Assembly (NCBI GenBank): GCA_002696035.1
Contig: NZQV01000021.1
Span: 62,001 to 126,000, forward strand
Direction: 5' to 3'
Source of the DNA: Balneola sp.
GTDB lineage: Bacteria; Bacteroidota; Rhodothermia; Balneolales; Balneolaceae
DNA length: 64,000 bases
This document shows, in pieces, positions 61,568 through 64,000 of the stretch. Position numbers and translations under genes: made by a program. The notes under the pieces were generated by a model. That model made no database searches, was not told the DNA's origin, and worked only from the letters and a program-made list of their open reading frames with translations. Position 1 is the stretch's first letter. Every line of letters begins with the position of its first letter.

Positions 61568-62110
61568 ATGAAGAAATTAAGTTTACTGTTTATTTCCTTT
61601 GTTATTGCTTTTTTAACTATTGATGTTGCCAAAGCACAGGAAGAAATGAAAATCGGGTATGTAAACCCGCAAGCTGTTTTAGCAAAAATGCCGGAAATGG
61701 CTGCTATCCAGCGAAGATTACAGAATTTTGCAGAACAGAAACAGCAGGAATTATTGCAGAAAGAGCAAGACTTCCAAACGGCTGTAACAGAATATGAGCA
61801 AAAAGCCGGTGTTAGAACAGAAGAAGCAAACCAGCGCGAACAGCAAAGGTTATCTCAAATGCAGGAAGATCTGATGGCTGCTCAGCAAGAGGCTGAAACT
61901 GCTTTACAGCAACGCCGTCAGGAATTATTGAGCCCAATGTTCACTCAAATTGGTACTGCTATTGATGCAGTTGCTGAAAATATGGGGCTTAGTTATGTAC
62001 TGAACACCACCACTTCAAGTGGCGATCAAATTATACTGTATGCTTCTCAGGAATATCAGGAAAAGTATGATATTACCGATGAAGTTATGAACGAACTGGG
62101 TGTGAACTAA
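61568..62110 (+). CDS. OmpH/Skp-family periplasmic chaperone (third)
   Basis: A 180-residue exported Skp-like chaperone: signal peptide 1-23 (VAKAQ), MKIGYVNPQAVLAKMPEMAAI, coiled coil about 50-130 very rich in Gln (EQKQQELLQKEQ, AAQQEAETALQQRRQELLSP), and C-terminal MGLSYVLNTTTSSGDQIILYAS. Shares GYxNPxxxLxxxPE with the second copy. Last gene of the operon; the terminator lies 35 bp downstream. Confidence 0.9.
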   Translation: MKKLSLLFISFVIAFLTIDVAKAQEEMKIGYVNPQAVLAKMPEMAAIQRRLQNFAEQKQQELLQKEQDFQTAVTEYEQKAGVRTEEANQREQQRLSQMQEDLMAAQQEAETALQQRRQELLSPMFTQIGTAIDAVAENMGLSYVLNTTTSSGDQIILYASQEYQEKYDITDEVMNELGVN

Positions 62111-62144
62111 GACCTGCCGTTCAGCTTCACAGTAGAATATATTT

Positions 62145-62175
62145 AAGCCGTTCAAATTCTTGAACGGCTTTTTTT
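62145..62175 (+). terminator. intrinsic terminator of the envelope operon
   Basis: Perfect 11-bp stem AAGCCGTTCAA (62145-62155) / TTGAACGGCTT (62160-62170) with a 4-nt loop, then T-run to 62175. It ends the mltD-to-Skp operon and abuts the stop of the convergent VWA gene. Confidence 0.93.
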
Positions 62176-63286
62176 ATTTCACATTCTTTTTTCGGTTTCG
62201 GATATAATCCTCAAAAATATATCCACCGAGGTCGTCAAGGGAAGCAAAATAGGCTTTACCCTTATTGGCTTCGGTCATTTCCCGCACAAAACTTTGCAGG
62301 TAAGGATCCTGAGCTATCATAAAGGTAGTGATGGTGATCTGGTCTCTGCGACATTTCACGGCTTCATCTAATACCTTATTCACGATCTTTCGATCCAGAC
62401 CAAAGCTGTTTTTATAAAACTTACCGTTCTCGATCATACAAGAAGGTTTCCCATCAGTTATCATAAAGATCTGCTTGTTGGCATATTTTTTACGTTGCAG
62501 AATATGCCGAGCCATCTCCAGCCCTTGCTTGGTATTGGTGTGGTAAGGCCCCACTTTCAGATAGGGAAGATCATCTACAGATATCTGCCAGGCCTCATTT
62601 CCAAAAGCAACAATGTCCAGCGAATCTTTAGCGTAATTGTTCATAATGAGTTCAGACAAAGCCATCGCAACTTTCTTTGCAGGCGTGATGCGATCTTCCC
62701 CATATAAGATCATGGAGTGACTCAGATCTATCAAAAGCACGGTTGCAACAGAGGTGTAATGATCTTTTTCATACACTTCCAGGTCGTCTTCCTGCAGGTT
62801 GAAAGCATCTATAGAGCTGTGGTTAAGCATATTCAGCATGGTGCCAACACTGTCGATCTGGCCAATATCATCACCGGGATTCCACTTTCGGGTTTCTGGT
62901 TGACGTTCCATTCCCTTTCCGGTGTGGGGTGTTTTGTGTGAACCAACACCGCCTTTATCCAGATTCTTGAAGATCTCTTCGAGCGATCGTTTTCGAAGGC
63001 TGCGCTCCGATTTCTTTGTCATTATAAGGGCGTCTCCATCCTGATCTTTTTGAATGTAGCCCCGATCCTGAAGTTCTTCTATAAAATCTCCAAGCGAATA
63101 ACCTTCGTCAAACTGATCGGTGATGTCGTACTCTTTATCCAGCTCGGTAAGCCATTGCAAAGCCTGAGATACATCTCCGCTGGCTATGGTGAGCAGTTGC
63201 TGAAATAAATCCCAAAGGGTATCGAAAGGCGATCTTCCCTTATTGTTGGCAAAGCGTTCGTCCCATTCAAAGTATCTAAAATCCAT
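62174..63286 (-). CDS. von Willebrand factor A domain protein
   Basis: A 370-residue cytoplasmic VWA protein. The C-terminal half contains a VWA domain with MIDAS motif DLSHSM (D-x-S-x-S type), downstream Thr in the NTKQG region, and FMITDGKPS with the MIDAS Asp. The N-terminal half is helical and charged, including SERSLRKRSLEEIF and KRWNPGDD-like stretches. Such stand-alone VWA proteins often pair with a MoxR AAA+ ATPase as a metal-insertion or remodelling chaperone; no MoxR gene is in the window, though one could lie beyond the edge. ATG at 63286 (MDFRYFEW) is chosen because GAGGAG precedes it; an upstream ATG at 63373 would add 29 unlikely residues. Confidence 0.85.
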   Translation of the reverse strand: MDFRYFEWDERFANNKGRSPFDTLWDLFQQLLTIASGDVSQALQWLTELDKEYDITDQFDEGYSLGDFIEELQDRGYIQKDQDGDALIMTKKSERSLRKRSLEEIFKNLDKGGVGSHKTPHTGKGMERQPETRKWNPGDDIGQIDSVGTMLNMLNHSSIDAFNLQEDDLEVYEKDHYTSVATVLLIDLSHSMILYGEDRITPAKKVAMALSELIMNNYAKDSLDIVAFGNEAWQISVDDLPYLKVGPYHTNTKQGLEMARHILQRKKYANKQIFMITDGKPSCMIENGKFYKNSFGLDRKIVNKVLDEAVKCRRDQITITTFMIAQDPYLQSFVREMTEANKGKAYFASLDDLGGYIFEDYIRNRKKNVK

Positions 63287-63392
63287 GATCTCCTCTTTAT
63301 ACTTCCAAATACTTACTATGGCAAATGAGTTCCATAAATTCAGAAAAGAATAGCGCAGATGGATATATTTCACTTCTAAAAAAACAAAATCT

Positions 63393-64000
63393 ATGAAGGA
63401 AAATCAGGTTGAAGATCGGCTCAAATTTGAACGGCAATTGTGGAGTGAAGGCTATGCCCGCGTGATGGGATTGGATGAAGTGGGGCGTGGCTGTCTTGCA
63501 GGACCGGTAGTGGCTGCCGGAGTTGTGTTTAAACCGGAAACGGACATCCCCGAGATCAGAGACAGTAAGTCGATCAATGAGAAGTCGCGGCTTTTGCTTG
63601 CAGAACAGATCAAAGAGGAAGCTCTTTTCTGGACTGTTCAGGAAGGTAGTATTGATGAAATTAATGAGCTCAATATCTTGTGGGCTTCCCTTCACACCAT
63701 GCAAAAATGTGTGGATGCGGCTTCCTTACCGCCCGATTATTTGCTGGTAGATGGAAACCGTTACATTAATTCTCTGATACCATATACCTGTCTGGTGAAA
63801 GGCGATGACCGGTCCATGAGCATTGCTGCAGCTTCTATTCTGGCAAAAGTATACCGTGATGAGTTAATGCGAGATCTGCACGAAGAATTTCCGGAATACG
63901 GATGGAATTCCAATGTGGGATATCCGGCTCCTGTTCACAAAAAAGCCCTAAAGGAATACGGGTACACCGATCATCACCGTACTACGTTCAAGCTTGGTAC
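63393..64000 (+). CDS. rnhB: ribonuclease HII (5' part, runs off the window)
   Basis: About 202 residues of RNase HII, the enzyme that removes RNA and single ribonucleotides from DNA hybrids. MGLDEVGRGCLAGPVVAAGV holds the DEVGRG motif with the catalytic Asp-Glu pair near residue 28, RDSKSINEKSR follows, LVDGN carries a further acidic residue, and KGDDRSMSIAAASILAKVYRD is the family core with the remaining Asp. Only the C-terminal end is cut off by the window edge. Divergent from the VWA gene. Confidence 0.93.
   Translation, partial: MKENQVEDRLKFERQLWSEGYARVMGLDEVGRGCLAGPVVAAGVVFKPETDIPEIRDSKSINEKSRLLLAEQIKEEALFWTVQEGSIDEINELNILWASLHTMQKCVDAASLPPDYLLVDGNRYINSLIPYTCLVKGDDRSMSIAAASILAKVYRDELMRDLHEEFPEYGWNSNVGYPAPVHKKALKEYGYTDHHRTTFKLG

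Overview
The window reads as a chromosomal segment of a Gram-negative, carotenoid-making member of the Bacteroidota/Balneolota/Rhodothermota group, most likely Balneolales. The pointers are three very large secreted proteins ending in a type IX secretion (T9SS) sorting domain of the NYPNPFNP type, several beta-propeller lipoproteins typical of this group, a short PID-CTERM-like protein, a lycopene cyclase, frequent TTG/GTG starts and few Shine-Dalgarno sites. The taxonomic call is inference; no rRNA or tRNA gene was seen in the window.

Layout. 1-5 kb: a leftward cluster with an AGCS amino-acid symporter, uracil phosphoribosyltransferase, LptC, an OstA/LptA-like protein and a GNAT acetyltransferase. 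5.3-5.8 kb: an HU-like DNA-binding protein and a 30-residue basic AURKAIP1/COX24-like ribosomal protein, closed by a strong terminator. 5.8-20.5 kb: an accessory-looking region with three T9SS cargo proteins (one carrying an endonuclease I domain), a DUF559 nuclease, a PID-CTERM-like protein and a nitrilase-fold hydrolase, punctuated by five same-orientation copies of a roughly 200-240 bp palindrome-rich repeat. 20.5-26.4 kb: dCTP deaminase family, BFD-like ferredoxin, RsmE, a helical unknown, lycopene cyclase, threonine aldolase and a GIY-YIG protein. 26.4-31 kb: an AT-rich accessory island with a second repeat family and a compact module made of an HTH-only AraC-like regulator, a MauE/DoxX membrane protein, a small four-cysteine secreted peptide, a 6-bladed beta-propeller protein and a signal peptidase I gene broken by a single-base frameshift in a T6 tract.

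31-41.5 kb: an RND export locus (permease, lipoprotein adaptor, second permease) followed by two propeller lipoproteins. 41.5-51.9 kb: mostly single metabolic genes (3-methyladenine-glycosylase-like protein, UbiA prenyltransferase, MnmA, thioredoxin-like protein, class III aminotransferase, succinate-semialdehyde-type dehydrogenase, NAD synthase) with two toxin-antitoxin-like pairs (AbrB/PIN and DUF4258/YgiT-like). 52-62.1 kb: one long, tightly packed rightward operon for envelope biogenesis: LysM lytic transglycosylase, CtpA-type protease, PHP phosphoesterase, RibH, UppS, BamA and three tandem Skp/OmpH chaperones, ending at a clear terminator. 62.2-64 kb: a leftward VWA protein and the 5' part of rnhB.

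The two observations most worth pursuing are the five-copy structured repeat, whose helices are kept by compensatory base changes and which brackets gene cassettes including a lone DUF559 nuclease, and the MauE / Cys-peptide / propeller / signal-peptidase module, which looks like a dedicated secretion and maturation route for a small disulfide-containing peptide.
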